From positions 32,552 through 96,551 of the forward strand of contig NZ_JAFBID010000017.1 of NCBI RefSeq assembly GCF_016811235.1: a DNA stretch of 64,000 bases, written 5' to 3'. Shown one piece after another: positions 53,006 through 63,126 of this stretch (the first letter of the stretch is position 1; every line of letters starts with the position of its first letter). The translations under genes were made by a program, and so were the position numbers. Below the pieces are notes generated by a model. The model did not search any database and had not been told where the DNA came from. It saw only the letters and a program-made list of their open reading frames with translations. This stretch comes from Microvirga arabica (GTDB lineage: Bacteria; Pseudomonadota; Alphaproteobacteria; Rhizobiales; Beijerinckiaceae).

Positions 53006-54502
53006 TCAGTGGCCGCCACCGGCGGCTTCCCCGCCGGCCGCGGCCGTAGTGGTCTCGCCGCCACCGCTGCCCCCACCACCATTCAGTCCGCCCACCAGGG
53101 CGGCCTTGAGGTCGGTCGCGGCAATCCAGAAGTCGCGGCGGGCGTTGATGGCGTCGACGTTGGAAAGGATGCGGGTGCGGGCGTCGATGATGAGCTGGCT
53201 CACGTCGACGAGCATGCCGCTGTACTGGAGCAGGGCCTCATCCTGGATCCGCTTCTGGAGCGGCAGGACGCGGTTCTGGTAGTGACGGGCAAGGTCGTAC
53301 TTGCCGCGATAGGCCGCGTAGGACTCACGCGCTTCCGAACGCACGTTGACCGCGCGCTCCGCGAGACGGTTTGCGGCTGCCATGTAGGCTTCCTGCGCGC
53401 CCCGGCGGGTGGACTCCCCGAAGTCGAAGATCGGAATCGTGAAGGAGGCCTCGATGCCTCGGGTCCGGCTCTTTTCCTTCTCGATCTCGACGTGACCGTG
53501 GTCGTTGATCGTCTTCGACTTGCCAAAGCTCGATCCCTCGATCAGCTCGATGTCGCTGACGACGCTCTGGATCACGTCGAGGCTGTACTGTCCTGCGACG
53601 GCGTTGAGATCGTTGCGCAGGGCCTGGAGGTCGACGCGCCGGGCCAGAGCCTCGGCTTCGACATCCCTCTGGCCTGCAAGGCGGGACGGCAGCGGAGGCA
53701 GGTTTCCCGGCAGACTGAAGTCGATATCCCGCCCCCATAGGCCGAGTTGGCGGATGAGACGCTCGCGCTCGACCTTCTGCTCGATGCGGGCCTGGGCGAG
53801 TTGAGCACCAAGTTCCTGGTAGAACGCGTGCTCGCGCGCCTGCTCCAGCTTGTTGAGCGCGCCGGTCTCGCCGAGCTGCTTGGCGAGCTCGGAGGCTGTC
53901 GCCGCCGTGCCGAGGGCCTGCTGCATAAAGGCCACTCTCTGGTTCGCAGCGACGGCCCGGTAGTACTGGCGCCGCGCCTCGGCGCCGAGGCTCAGCACGG
54001 CCTCGGCGGTGCGGAACTGGGCCGCACGGAACTCCTGCTGCGCAACGGCAGAGCGCTGCGGCAGGGTCGCGAGTTCGTACAGGCCGATCATGAGCTGCCG
54101 CTCGACTTCGAAGGAAGCGCCTCCGAGCAGACCGCTGCGACCCAGGACGACGCGCGGAGATGGCGGCAGGCTGGCCTGGACGTAGGCAGCCTCAGACACC
54201 CCAAGGTTGTTGAAGGCGGCTTGCAGGCCCCTGTTCTTCAGCAGGGCGATCTGGACTGCGCTGTCAGGAGTCAACGGCCGGCGCAGGAGTTCCCCGACGC
54301 GCGCCTGGGCCGCGCCCGCCTCGCCTTCGTTGGTGATCTTGGCGATATCCTTGTTGAGATCGGCATAGGCGGCGTTCTGCGCGACCGAGAGGCCTGCGTC
54401 CGGTGAGAACGACACGCAGCCGCCCAGGAAGACCGTAGCGGCGACGCCGGTCAGCAGCTTCAGTCGCGGCCCTGTCCGGCCGCTGCCCCAATTGTGTTTC
54501 AT
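53006..54502 (-). CDS. TolC-family outer-membrane lipoprotein of the copper locus
   Basis: A 498-residue TolC/CusC-type channel protein (522 if the ATG at 54574 is used). From ATG 54502 the signal ends at lipobox FLGGC. Two OEP repeats are formed by long coiled helices (SAVAQQEFRAAQFRTAEAVL, NRLAERAVNVRSEARESYAA). The C-terminal tail is a Gly/Ala/Thr-rich stretch (after ALVGGLNGG) that is unusual for the family. No adaptor or RND pump is in this operon, so either it works with the distant pump or the copper locus exports through another route. Confidence 0.9.
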   Translation of the reverse strand: MKHNWGSGRTGPRLKLLTGVAATVFLGGCVSFSPDAGLSVAQNAAYADLNKDIAKITNEGEAGAAQARVGELLRRPLTPDSAVQIALLKNRGLQAAFNNLGVSEAAYVQASLPPSPRVVLGRSGLLGGASFEVERQLMIGLYELATLPQRSAVAQQEFRAAQFRTAEAVLSLGAEARRQYYRAVAANQRVAFMQQALGTAATASELAKQLGETGALNKLEQAREHAFYQELGAQLAQARIEQKVERERLIRQLGLWGRDIDFSLPGNLPPLPSRLAGQRDVEAEALARRVDLQALRNDLNAVAGQYSLDVIQSVVSDIELIEGSSFGKSKTINDHGHVEIEKEKSRTRGIEASFTIPIFDFGESTRRGAQEAYMAAANRLAERAVNVRSEARESYAAYRGKYDLARHYQNRVLPLQKRIQDEALLQYSGMLVDVSQLIIDARTRILSNVDAINARRDFWIAATDLKAALVGGLNGGGGSGGGETTTAAAGGEAAGGGH

Positions 54503-54577
54503 CTCGGCATTGTCCTTGCGCGTGACCTGCCGCGCGGCCGCCGTGTCGGCGGATGATTTGGGTGTGTGCTTCATCGC

Positions 54578-54835
54578 CTATCGTCCCCGGCGTGCGGCGT
54601 CGTCGGAGTCGCCCCGCTCGGGATCGCTCTGCGGACCGACACGTCGGTTCAGTTCGCGCCAGTCGAGGGGCTCGACGACGTCGTACCCGCGGATGTCCGC
54701 AGTGACGGAGGAGTACGCCGGCAGGCGGGTGCCCACAGCAGGATCAGCCGCAGACACGAGGTAGGAAGGATGTTGGGTCGGCACGCAGGCGGCCAAGCCC
54801 AATCCGAGTGCCGCTAGGTAGGTCAGTTTTATCAT
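54578..54835 (-). CDS. Small lipoprotein, hypothetical
   Basis: An 85-residue predicted lipoprotein with signal and lipobox MIKLTYLAALGLGLAAC. The rest (YLVSAADPAVGTRLPAYSSV, DIRGYDVVEPLDWRELNRRV) has no recognised domain but similar small lipoproteins often precede tolC/multicopper oxidase genes in alphaproteobacteria. The start at 54835 has GGAGACGGATCCC upstream. It is in the copper run and ends four bases before the longer reading of the TolC gene. Confidence 0.72.
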   Translation of the reverse strand: MIKLTYLAALGLGLAACVPTQHPSYLVSAADPAVGTRLPAYSSVTADIRGYDVVEPLDWRELNRRVGPQSDPERGDSDDAARRGR

Positions 54836-55035
54836 GGGATCCGTCTCCGGGCAGACCTCCACGGCGTGGTCGGCGTCAGGGTGCGATGAGGGCGGACGAT
54901 GCGTCCGCCGTTCGCTACGAACCTGCGTACCGTTCACTGACCTGGGAGGCTTACCGGCTTGAGCTTCAGGAGGGCATGCTGGCCTTGAGGCGCAGCCACG
55001 CCGATGCGCACGGGCGGAAGTCGCCCGCTCCTGGG

Positions 55036-55443
55036 TCAGGTGGTTCGTGGAGGCCTGTCGAGTCCGCCCGGAACGACGCTCCCGACCTGATTGTCGCGGA
55101 TCAGGGCAAGAACCGTGGCCGAGGCGTAGGGAGCGTGGAGCATAGGGGCTGCAAGGGCTTGGACGGCATGGCAGGCACTCGTTCCCCAGCAGTCCGCCTC
55201 TGAACCGTGATGGTCCCCCGAGGCAGGATCGCCGCAGTCCTTCTTGGCGAATATGTGGTCATGGGTTGGGGATCGGACCCCATGCTCGGAATCTGCGTGT
55301 GTATGGCTCCCGTGGACCTGCCCGCCCACGACGGATGAAAGGAGGGTTCGGTCGCCCGACACAACCGCCTGCGGCGCGGAGATCACGACAATTCCCGCGG
55401 TGACCGCAAGCAGGGCAGCGATGATGAGGCTGATCAGCCGCAA
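55036..55443 (-). CDS. His-rich exported protein, hypothetical
   Basis: A 135-residue frame with TTG start after GGAGAGTTCC. An N-terminal hydrophobic segment (LISLIIAALLAVTAGIVVIS) acts as signal or anchor. The next part is rich in His (GSHTHADSEHGVRSPTHDH) and contains several Cys (KKDCGDP, SEADCWGTSACHA), which fits metal binding in a copper locus. No family is recognised. It is on the same strand as its neighbours and 200 bases upstream of the lipoprotein gene. Confidence 0.62.
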   Translation of the reverse strand: MRLISLIIAALLAVTAGIVVISAPQAVVSGDRTLLSSVVGGQVHGSHTHADSEHGVRSPTHDHIFAKKDCGDPASGDHHGSEADCWGTSACHAVQALAAPMLHAPYASATVLALIRDNQVGSVVPGGLDRPPRTT

Positions 55444-55551
55444 GGAACTCTCCAGTCCGTCAGAATCGAATGCGTGTCACGAAAGCCCTGCTTTGGCAGG
55501 GCGGTCCGGCGAGGCGTGCGACCATCCCGTCCGCTTGCCCAGGCCATGGGT

Positions 55552-55815
55552 TTAGGCGGCTGCGGAGGGTGTGTATCCAGCTTCAGCCACGATGGCCTTC
55601 ACCGCCACCAAGTCGGCCGTGCCGCGGATCGAGACCAGTTTCGAGGCGGGGTCCGCATCAACCTGCGTTCCGGGCAGCGTAGACTCGACGGCTTTCTTGA
55701 TCGTGCCTGCGCAATGGCCACAGGTCATGTCCTCGACGCGCAGGGTCAGGCTGCCGTCCTCCGGCAGCACGTCCAGTCCGCTCTTGTCGGCTTGGTGGGT
55801 TGAGCATCCGCACAT
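55552..55815 (-). CDS. HMA-domain copper chaperone with Cys-rich leader
   Basis: An 87-residue protein: short leader MCGCSTHQADKSG with two Cys, then an HMA domain with metal loop EDMTCGHCAGTIKKA and the usual VDADPASKLVSIRG strand. It binds Cu(I) in the cytoplasm and may pass it to CopA. It is the first gene of the minus-strand copper run, directly behind CueR-type operator 4. Confidence 0.9.
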   Translation of the reverse strand: MCGCSTHQADKSGLDVLPEDGSLTLRVEDMTCGHCAGTIKKAVESTLPGTQVDADPASKLVSIRGTADLVAVKAIVAEAGYTPSAAA

Positions 55816-55856
55816 ATGTTGTCACTCTTTTGCGATGGTGAGGATTCGAAGCCTGC

Positions 55857-55880
55857 GGGTTCCAACGATGGCAAGGTCAA
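55857..55880 (-). promoter_or_regulatory. CueR/HmrR-type promoter operator 4
   Basis: Minus-strand sequence TTGACCTTGCCATCGTTGG then AACCC, nearly identical to operator 1. It points at the HMA chaperone at 55815, 41 bases away, and probably drives the following copper genes down to 49.3 kb. Bases 55881-56078 hold nothing else recognisable. Confidence 0.82.
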
Positions 55881-56078
55881 GGGCCTGAGTGATCGCCGGA
55901 TCCGCCTTCCGCGACCTTTCCGATCAGCCCCGTGCGGTCCCGATCACGACGGCGAGCAGGACATTGAGCACGAGGCAGTACTCCGCCGTCGATCCTGCCA
56001 CTGTCCTGTTCACACAGTGATGGTACGCATCATCGCTGGCCCAGCGGAAAGAGATCCCGAACGACGGGAGGCTCTAGG

Positions 56079-56561
56079 CTAGTTGCGACCGCGCTTCGGT
56101 GCCCGACGAGCGGGCCGAAGCCCGACGGTCCCGAACTGCGGGGTCGAGTGGATGTCGATCGGTCCAGTGCCATGGCCACTCTGAAGGCCCTCGATGATCG
56201 GGCATTCAGGGCGGCCGTCGCCATGGCAGTGGTCCGCGAGGTGCTTCAGGGTCGCAGCCATCTCCTGCAACTCGCGCGTCTTCCTCTCCAGAATCTCCAC
56301 ATGCTCAAGGGCGATCCGCTTCACGTCCGTGCTGGCACGGTGCCGGTCCCGCCACAGGGCGACGAGTTCCGCAATCTGCTCGACCGAGAAGCCGAGGTCA
56401 CGGGCCTGCCGGATGAAGCCGAGGGTGTTGACGTCGTTGTCCGAGTACACCCGGTATCCGGCCTCGGTCCGGACGGTCTTCGGGATCAAGCCGATCGACT
56501 CGTAGTAGCGGATCATCTTGGCTGAAACGCCCGAGGCCTCCGCTGCCTGTCCGATGTTCAT
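56079..56561 (-). CDS. cueR: MerR-family copper regulator CueR/HmrR
   Basis: A 160-residue MerR regulator: helix-turn-helix NIGQAAEASGVSAKMIRYYE, dimerisation helix, and the Cu(I)-binding loop HCHGDGRPECP with Cys112 and Cys120, the same numbers as in E. coli CueR. The C-terminal about 35 residues are extra and unstructured. ATG 56561 follows AGGAGAAGCAGACC. It is the last gene of copA-grx-cueR and most likely activates all eight TTGACC-type operators of the window at high copper. Confidence 0.94.
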   Translation of the reverse strand: MNIGQAAEASGVSAKMIRYYESIGLIPKTVRTEAGYRVYSDNDVNTLGFIRQARDLGFSVEQIAELVALWRDRHRASTDVKRIALEHVEILERKTRELQEMAATLKHLADHCHGDGRPECPIIEGLQSGHGTGPIDIHSTPQFGTVGLRPARRAPKRGRN

Positions 56562-56592
56562 GGTCTGCTTCTCCTCTGTTCGTTGATTTTGG

Positions 56593-56853
56593 TCAGCCCA
56601 TTGTGGCAGGGGCCAATGCTTCGGTGATGCGGGGCTTCTGGGATTGGAAGGTCCCGTAGAAGACTTGGTCGCCGATGACGGTGATCGGCGCGACACGAAC
56701 CCCGGTGCGGGCCTTGGCCTCGGCCATGATCGCAGGATCCGCCAGGTCGCGTTCCTCGAAGGGAACGCCGAGCCAATTCAGCCAAGCCTTGAGGGCGTGG
56801 CAGTCAGGGCAGGTCGGGGTCGTGTAGAGCACGACGGGAGGGTAGGAGGGCAT
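56593..56853 (-). CDS. Glutaredoxin-like protein in the copper operon
   Basis: An 86-residue glutaredoxin fold: VVLYTTPTCPDCHALKAWLN with CPDC active site, and cis-Pro region VRVAPITVIGDQVFYGTF. It lies between copA and cueR (54 and 31 bases apart). A glutaredoxin next to a copper ATPase could keep the CxxC metal sites reduced or bind Cu(I) through CPDC. A scrap of the same gene follows the collapsed copA at 47.6 kb, so the pairing predates the duplication. Confidence 0.9.
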   Translation of the reverse strand: MPSYPPVVLYTTPTCPDCHALKAWLNWLGVPFEERDLADPAIMAEAKARTGVRVAPITVIGDQVFYGTFQSQKPRITEALAPATMG

Positions 56854-56873
56854 CGTTCAACTCCATCGAGAGG

Positions 56874-56901
56874 CCGTGTCCGCCGATGGGGGCGGACACG
56901 G
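56874..56901 (-). terminator. Hairpin between copA and grx
   Basis: CCGTGTCCGCC and GGCGGACACGG form a perfect 11-bp stem with a six-base loop, five bases after the copA stop. There is no T-run. It may reduce read-through or protect the mRNA end rather than stop transcription fully. Confidence 0.5.
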
Positions 56902-56906
56902 CTCCG

Positions 56907-59441
<2,535 letters not shown>

Positions 59442-59481
59442 TGCAGTCTTCCTTGGATTGTTCAACCGAGGAGAGGTGTAA

Positions 59482-59505
59482 TCCTTCCCATCGTGGAAGG
59501 GTCAA
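59482..59505 (-). promoter_or_regulatory. CueR/HmrR-type promoter operator 5 (copA)
   Basis: Minus-strand sequence TTGACCCTTCCACGATGGGA then AGGA, with the dyad CTTCC-N7-GGAAG characteristic of CueR sites. It precedes copA-grx-cueR and so provides autoregulation of the regulator. Confidence 0.85.
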
Positions 59506-59640
59506 GCGGGTATCTCAAGCCGCTTGTGGCACCGGTCTGGAAGGACCCCCGGCCTCTGGTTTCCCACTCCGGAACTCTCGCCCCCAGGGCAGCCTTGAAG
59601 GCCAGTCCTCGTTGCGACCACGAATTCCAGCTTCCGTCGG

Positions 59641-59664
59641 TTGACCTTCCTACGCTTGAAAGCC
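59641..59664 (+). promoter_or_regulatory. CueR/HmrR-type promoter operator 6
   Basis: Plus-strand sequence TTGACCTTCCTACGCTTGAA then AGCC. It points at the frameshifted copZ copy starting at 59704 and is divergent from operator 5. Confidence 0.8.
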
Positions 59665-59703
59665 CCACATCGCCGTACATGAGACGAGTTCGAGGAGGCT
59701 CTC

Positions 59704-59879
59704 ATGCAGTTTCACGATGCAGGAATGAACCGCGGCGGATGCGGGAAGTCGGTCGCCGAGGCCATCACAACCTCCATCCGAATGCCGCGATCAAAGCGGA
59801 TCCGGCTTCGCAGACCGTAAAGATCGAGATGTCGCAATGGCAAGCTGTAGTCCGGCAGGCCCCGCCGTCCGCGAACTGA
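59704..59879 (+). pseudogene. Frameshifted copZ copy
   Basis: After a GAGGAG ribosome binding site the ATG frame reads MQFHDAGMNRGGCGKSVAEA, which aligns with CopZ at 62.3 kb (ESMTCGGCAKSVTKA) with the first Cys changed. Near 59770-59785 the match moves to another frame: LHPNAAIKADPASQTVKIEM against VDPNAKIETNPAARTVKVET, ending at TGA 59879. One frameshift and a lost metal ligand make the product non-functional. Confidence 0.82.
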
Positions 59880-59973
59880 GCGTAAGCCACTGATCAACGG
59901 CTCCACGCCAACTGTCATAACCAGGGCGATTGTGACCAGCGCTGCGCTGGCGATCGCATAGAGTTAGCGTTAG

Positions 59974-60337
59974 ATGAAACACACGGACAATATGCCGGGC
60001 TGTTCCATGTCGGGAAGGGAGATGCCGGCCTCAGACAATCCCGCGACCAAGGCATACGCCGAAGCTAACGATCGCATGCACAAGGACATGGTGATGGACT
60101 TCACCGGCGACGCCGACGTGGATTTCCTGCGTGGTATGATCCCGCACCATCCAGGGCGATTGACATGGCGCAGGTGGTCCTGAAGTACGGGGATGGATCC
60201 AAAGGTCCAGGAGCTTGCGGAAGCGGTGATCAAGGCTCAGGAAGGCGAAATCGCCATGATGAGGCAATCTAACGGTATGGCCTGTGCAAAAGCTGACTTC
60301 GTCGGGGAGCTCAACAGCTGTACTCAATTAATGTGAC
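59974..60337 (+). pseudogene. Frameshifted DUF305 gene
   Basis: The first frame starts MKHTDNMPGCSMSGREMPAS and runs to LRGMIPHHPG, then GAIDMAQVVLKYG appears in a second frame and [20 protein letters not shown] in a third. The intact homologue at 61923-62240 has all of these joined ([40 protein letters not shown]). Two frameshifts around 60157 and 60195 inactivate it. Confidence 0.84.
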
Positions 60338-60508
60338 ATTCCCTTCCGATCTTACCCGAGCAGATCGCGGAGACAGATCCAAGCGTCTCGACTGCCGGCA
60401 GGCGCGCGTTGGGTACTGGTTTGCCATCGTCCCCTTTCAGCGGGTGCAAGCCCTCCCCACTTTGAACTTTAGCAGCCGTGAACGCTGAACCGGTATCTCG
60501 AGTGCCCT

Positions 60509-60754
60509 CTATGATGATGCTTGTGCGAGAGCCTTCAGCCCTTCCGGCGTGATTGCATAGAGGATGAGTCCGTCTCCTGAGACGTGGTCGGCATCAGCTT
60601 CATGTCTTGTGCACCAGCCGTGTTTGAGACACTGGCCCAAAGGGCCTCTCGTGGCGGGTTGTGGGCCACCTGCCAGCATCTGCAGGAACGCGATCTCGGT
60701 TTTGCGTGGGGCGCGCGGCTCGCGCTTCCTCTTGTACATTACTATCTTTGTCAA
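60509..60754 (-). CDS. Hypothetical protein, 81 residues
   Basis: A small basic protein (MYKRKREPRAPRKTEIAFLQ) with a central GQCLKHGWCTRH segment containing two Cys, and a C-terminal LYAITPEGLKALAQ that resembles the end of winged-helix domains. Homologous short proteins are common in Methylobacteriaceae genomes, to my knowledge without assigned function. Alternative start at 60739. No operon partner. Confidence 0.6.
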   Translation of the reverse strand: MTKIVMYKRKREPRAPRKTEIAFLQMLAGGPQPATRGPLGQCLKHGWCTRHEADADHVSGDGLILYAITPEGLKALAQASS

Positions 60755-61086
60755 CTCAGTGATGAACAGGAATGCCGGTAAGGTTGAGCAAGCTGCTCGA
60801 CAGCTTGCGAGGCATATGCGCTATGTCATGGCTGGACGCTGTTTGGTGACGCGTACCTGGATCCGGTCGTTCGCATTCCGAACAGGTCGGGTGTCGGGAG
60901 TGACCATCAGCGTCCTCCTCAGAAGATTTGCTTAGCATGCTATGGAGGCAGGATAATCGCACGAGGCTCTCGGCCTCGCGATTGAAATCGATCGGGGACC
61001 TTGCCCATCCAGTGACCTGGTGGTCCATGAGGCGACCGCGTTCGTACAGCACTCTATCCCGGCCGACACCATGATCGGAGATGGGA
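60755..61086. other. Intergenic region
   Basis: About 330 bases between a minus-strand hypothetical gene and the terminator of the porin gene. Open frames on both strands are short and unsupported. No repeats or RNA gene found. Confidence 0.4.
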
Positions 61087-61116
61087 GCAACGCCCGGTGG
61101 GGACGCCGGGCGTTGC
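61087..61116 (-). terminator. Stem-loop downstream of the outer-membrane protein gene
   Basis: GCAACGCCCGG (61087-61097) and CCGGGCGTTGC (61106-61116) form a perfect 11-bp stem with an eight-base loop, 26 bases beyond the stop codon. No T-run follows on the minus strand, but the position fits a terminator or 3' stabiliser of an abundant porin mRNA. Confidence 0.6.
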
Positions 61117-61142
61117 AGGGCGTGTTGCCGATGCGACAGATC

Positions 61143-61823
61143 TTAGTACGAGCTGAACTTGTAGTTCAGACCAGCGCGCACCACGCCAAACTCGGTCTCG
61201 TCGCGGCCGGCGATCACCGGAAGGTCGTCGTCCTGCTCGAGGTTGACGTACAGGCCTTCGACCTTGGCGGTCAGGTTGTTGGTAAAGGCGTACTCGACGC
61301 CGCCGCCGAGGGTCCAGCCGACGCTCACGTCGTCGGAGGTGTAGAAGCCGTTGTTGACCTCGCCATAAGCCAGACCACCGGTGACGTAGATCAGCGCACG
61401 ATCAAGGGCCACACCAGCCCGAGCACGCACGGTGCCGAACCAGCTGTCTGAATCACCGTCGTCAAGGATGCCGCCGAAGTCGTTGTCGCCGCCGATGTCG
61501 GCGTACTGGATGTCAGTCTCGAGACCGAGCACGAACGAGCCGATCTGGTAGTTGTAACCGACCTGGCCGCCGCCCACGAAGCCACCCTCGTCGTCAGCCT
61601 CGAACGTTCCGACACCAGGGATCACCACGTCATCGTCATTGGTGTTCCAGCCATAGCCGGCATTCACACCGACATAGAAGCCGGTCCAAGTGAAGACCGG
61701 AGCCGCGGCGACAATCGGAGCCGGAGGCGCGGAGCGCATTGGAAGGTCAGCCGCGTGAGCCGCTGTTCCGAGGGCCGTGGCCACAGCAAGACCAGTGAGG
61801 AGAGCTTTGAGTCCGTTGCTCAT
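61143..61823 (-). CDS. Outer-membrane beta-barrel protein (Omp25/RopB-like)
   Basis: A 226-residue outer-membrane protein. A signal peptide ends at AAHA-AD, a short proline-rich linker (APPAPIVAAAPVFTWTGFYV) follows, then an eight-stranded barrel with the usual NAGYGWN, GGQVGYNYQIGSFVLGLETD and final ...VRAGLNYKFSSY ending in an aromatic residue. Acidic loops (NTNDDDVV, FEADDEGGF, DDGDSDSW) are notable. It is the class of abundant surface protein found in Brucella, Rhizobium and relatives. Confidence 0.92.
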   Translation of the reverse strand: MSNGLKALLTGLAVATALGTAAHAADLPMRSAPPAPIVAAAPVFTWTGFYVGVNAGYGWNTNDDDVVIPGVGTFEADDEGGFVGGGQVGYNYQIGSFVLGLETDIQYADIGGDNDFGGILDDGDSDSWFGTVRARAGVALDRALIYVTGGLAYGEVNNGFYTSDDVSVGWTLGGGVEYAFTNNLTAKVEGLYVNLEQDDDLPVIAGRDETEFGVVRAGLNYKFSSY

Positions 61824-61922
61824 TGTTGTTCCTTTGAGTGAGATGGACCGATAAATCGATATATTGGCGTGGTCCCTTCCGCCAATGGATCCCGGCGGTA
61901 CGAACCGGCGCGAGACAAATTG

Positions 61923-62240
61923 CTACTTGCTGCGGTCGGCGAGCCACTTCTGCATCATCGAGATCTCACCTTCCTGAGCCTTGATCACCTCTTCGGCGAG
62001 CTTCCGGACATAAGGATCCTTGCCATACTCAATCACGACTTTCGCCATATCGATCGCGCCCTGATGATGCGGGATCATGCCGCGCATGAAGTCGATGTCG
62101 GCATCACCAGTGAACTCGACCATCATGCCCTTATGCATGCTGTCGTTGGCGGCGATGTAAGCTTTCGTCGACGGGCTGTCGGATACCGGCATCGAGTGGC
62201 CCGACATATTATGTTTTTGCATGGGATCGTCCGTGTCCAT
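61923..62240 (-). CDS. DUF305 family protein
   Basis: A 105-residue protein of the DUF305/ferritin-like helical type: [20 protein letters not shown] and [19 protein letters not shown]. There is no signal peptide on this reading, and the N-terminus is Met/His-rich ([15 protein letters not shown]), so a metal role is plausible. ATG 62222 (MQKHNMSG) is an alternative start. It is the intact partner of the frameshifted copy at 60.0 kb. Confidence 0.86.
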   Translation of the reverse strand: MDTDDPMQKHNMSGHSMPVSDSPSTKAYIAANDSMHKGMMVEFTGDADIDFMRGMIPHHQGAIDMAKVVIEYGKDPYVRKLAEEVIKAQEGEISMMQKWLADRSK

Positions 62241-62329
62241 TTAGCTCTGTCCGGTCGCGAGGCCGGCGCTGATGGCGACGGAACCTGCGATGCAAATCGG
62301 AGTGAGCTTGTTCATGATAGCGATCGAGT

Positions 62330-62524
62330 TCAGTCCGTGGTTGCCGGATACCCGGCTTCTTCAAGAACTCTGTAAAGGGCCGCCGAAGTAGCGGTCGTTT
62401 CGACCTTGACAGTACGTGCGGCGGGATTGGTCTCGATCTTGGCGTTGGGATCGACTGACTGGATCGCTTTGGTGACGGATTTGGCGCACCCGCCGCAGGT
62501 CATGCTCTCGATTCTGAGTTCCAT
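62330..62524 (-). CDS. copZ: Copper chaperone CopZ
   Basis: A 64-residue HMA protein (MELRIESMTCGGCAKSVTKA) with the metal-binding MTCGGC loop and a full ferredoxin-like fold. It ferries Cu(I) in the cytoplasm to CopA. ATG 62524 follows AAGGAGAATTCTC. It is 41 bases from CueR-type operator 7. It is the intact member of a family with one Cys-less copy (48.4 kb) and one frameshifted copy (59.7 kb). Confidence 0.93.
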   Translation of the reverse strand: MELRIESMTCGGCAKSVTKAIQSVDPNAKIETNPAARTVKVETTATSAALYRVLEEAGYPATTD

Positions 62525-62565
62525 GAGAATTCTCCTTGGTTTCGGTCTCACGGCGCTCAAGGTGG

Positions 62566-62589
62566 GGCTTCCAATCGTTGAAAGGTCAA
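62566..62589 (-). promoter_or_regulatory. CueR/HmrR-type promoter operator 7 (copZ)
   Basis: Minus-strand sequence TTGACCTTTCAACGATTGGA then AGCC, pointing at copZ. It forms a divergent pair with operator 8, 25 bases away. Confidence 0.84.
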
Positions 62590-62614
62590 GAGGCGAGGGA
62601 AAGAAAATTTGGTA

Positions 62615-62638
62615 TTGACCTTCCCACTGTTGGAAGCC
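62615..62638 (+). promoter_or_regulatory. CueR/HmrR-type promoter operator 8
   Basis: Plus-strand sequence TTGACCTTCCCACTGTTGGA then AGCC. It points at a stub of copA starting at 62678, where an intact copA would be expected. Confidence 0.82.
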
Positions 62639-62677
62639 GCACCTTCCGTTCAAACTTGAATATCGGAATGAGAAAAG

Positions 62678-62998
62678 GAGTCGGCGGACGTGGTGTTGAT
62701 GTCGGGCAGCCTGCAGGGCGTACCGAACGCGATCGCTCTGTCGAAGGCGACGATCGGCACCATCCGGCAAAATTTGCTCTGGGCCTTCGCCTACAACGCG
62801 GCTCTGATCCCAGTCTCGGCGGGCCTTCTCTATCCGGCTTACGGCATCTTGATGTCGCCAGTCGTTGCCGCCGGCGGACCTACATCTCAAGGCGTTGACA
62901 GATTTGCCGGCTGCTCTCGCGCAAATCAATGGTGCCGGACTCAGATAAGCCCCTTCATGAAACCGGATGAAGGTGCAGTGAGCATATTCGTGAGATGA
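62678..62998 (+). pseudogene. copA C-terminal stub
   Basis: Directly behind operator 8 the frame reads [20 protein letters not shown], then [20 protein letters not shown] and [20 protein letters not shown], which matches the last helices of CopA ([20 protein letters not shown] onward). Similarity begins at 62678 and is lost near 62880; the remaining codons to 62998 are unrelated. About 85 percent of the ATPase is missing, so it cannot pump. Confidence 0.85.
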
Positions 62999-63126
62999 TT
63001 CTCCATCCAGCCGCCTCACCTCGGTGCATGATCAGTATGATTTGCTTCTCAAGGTCAGGCGGTTTGAGCACGAATACTGTCGTATACCTGCCGCTTCAAT
63101 CGACGCTCTCCCCGGAGAAAGCCTGC

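Noticed and set aside
51573..53282. 569-residue open frame antisense to the multicopper oxidase
   Set aside because: His/Arg/Asp-rich shadow composition and no domain; all copper ligands are on the other strand.
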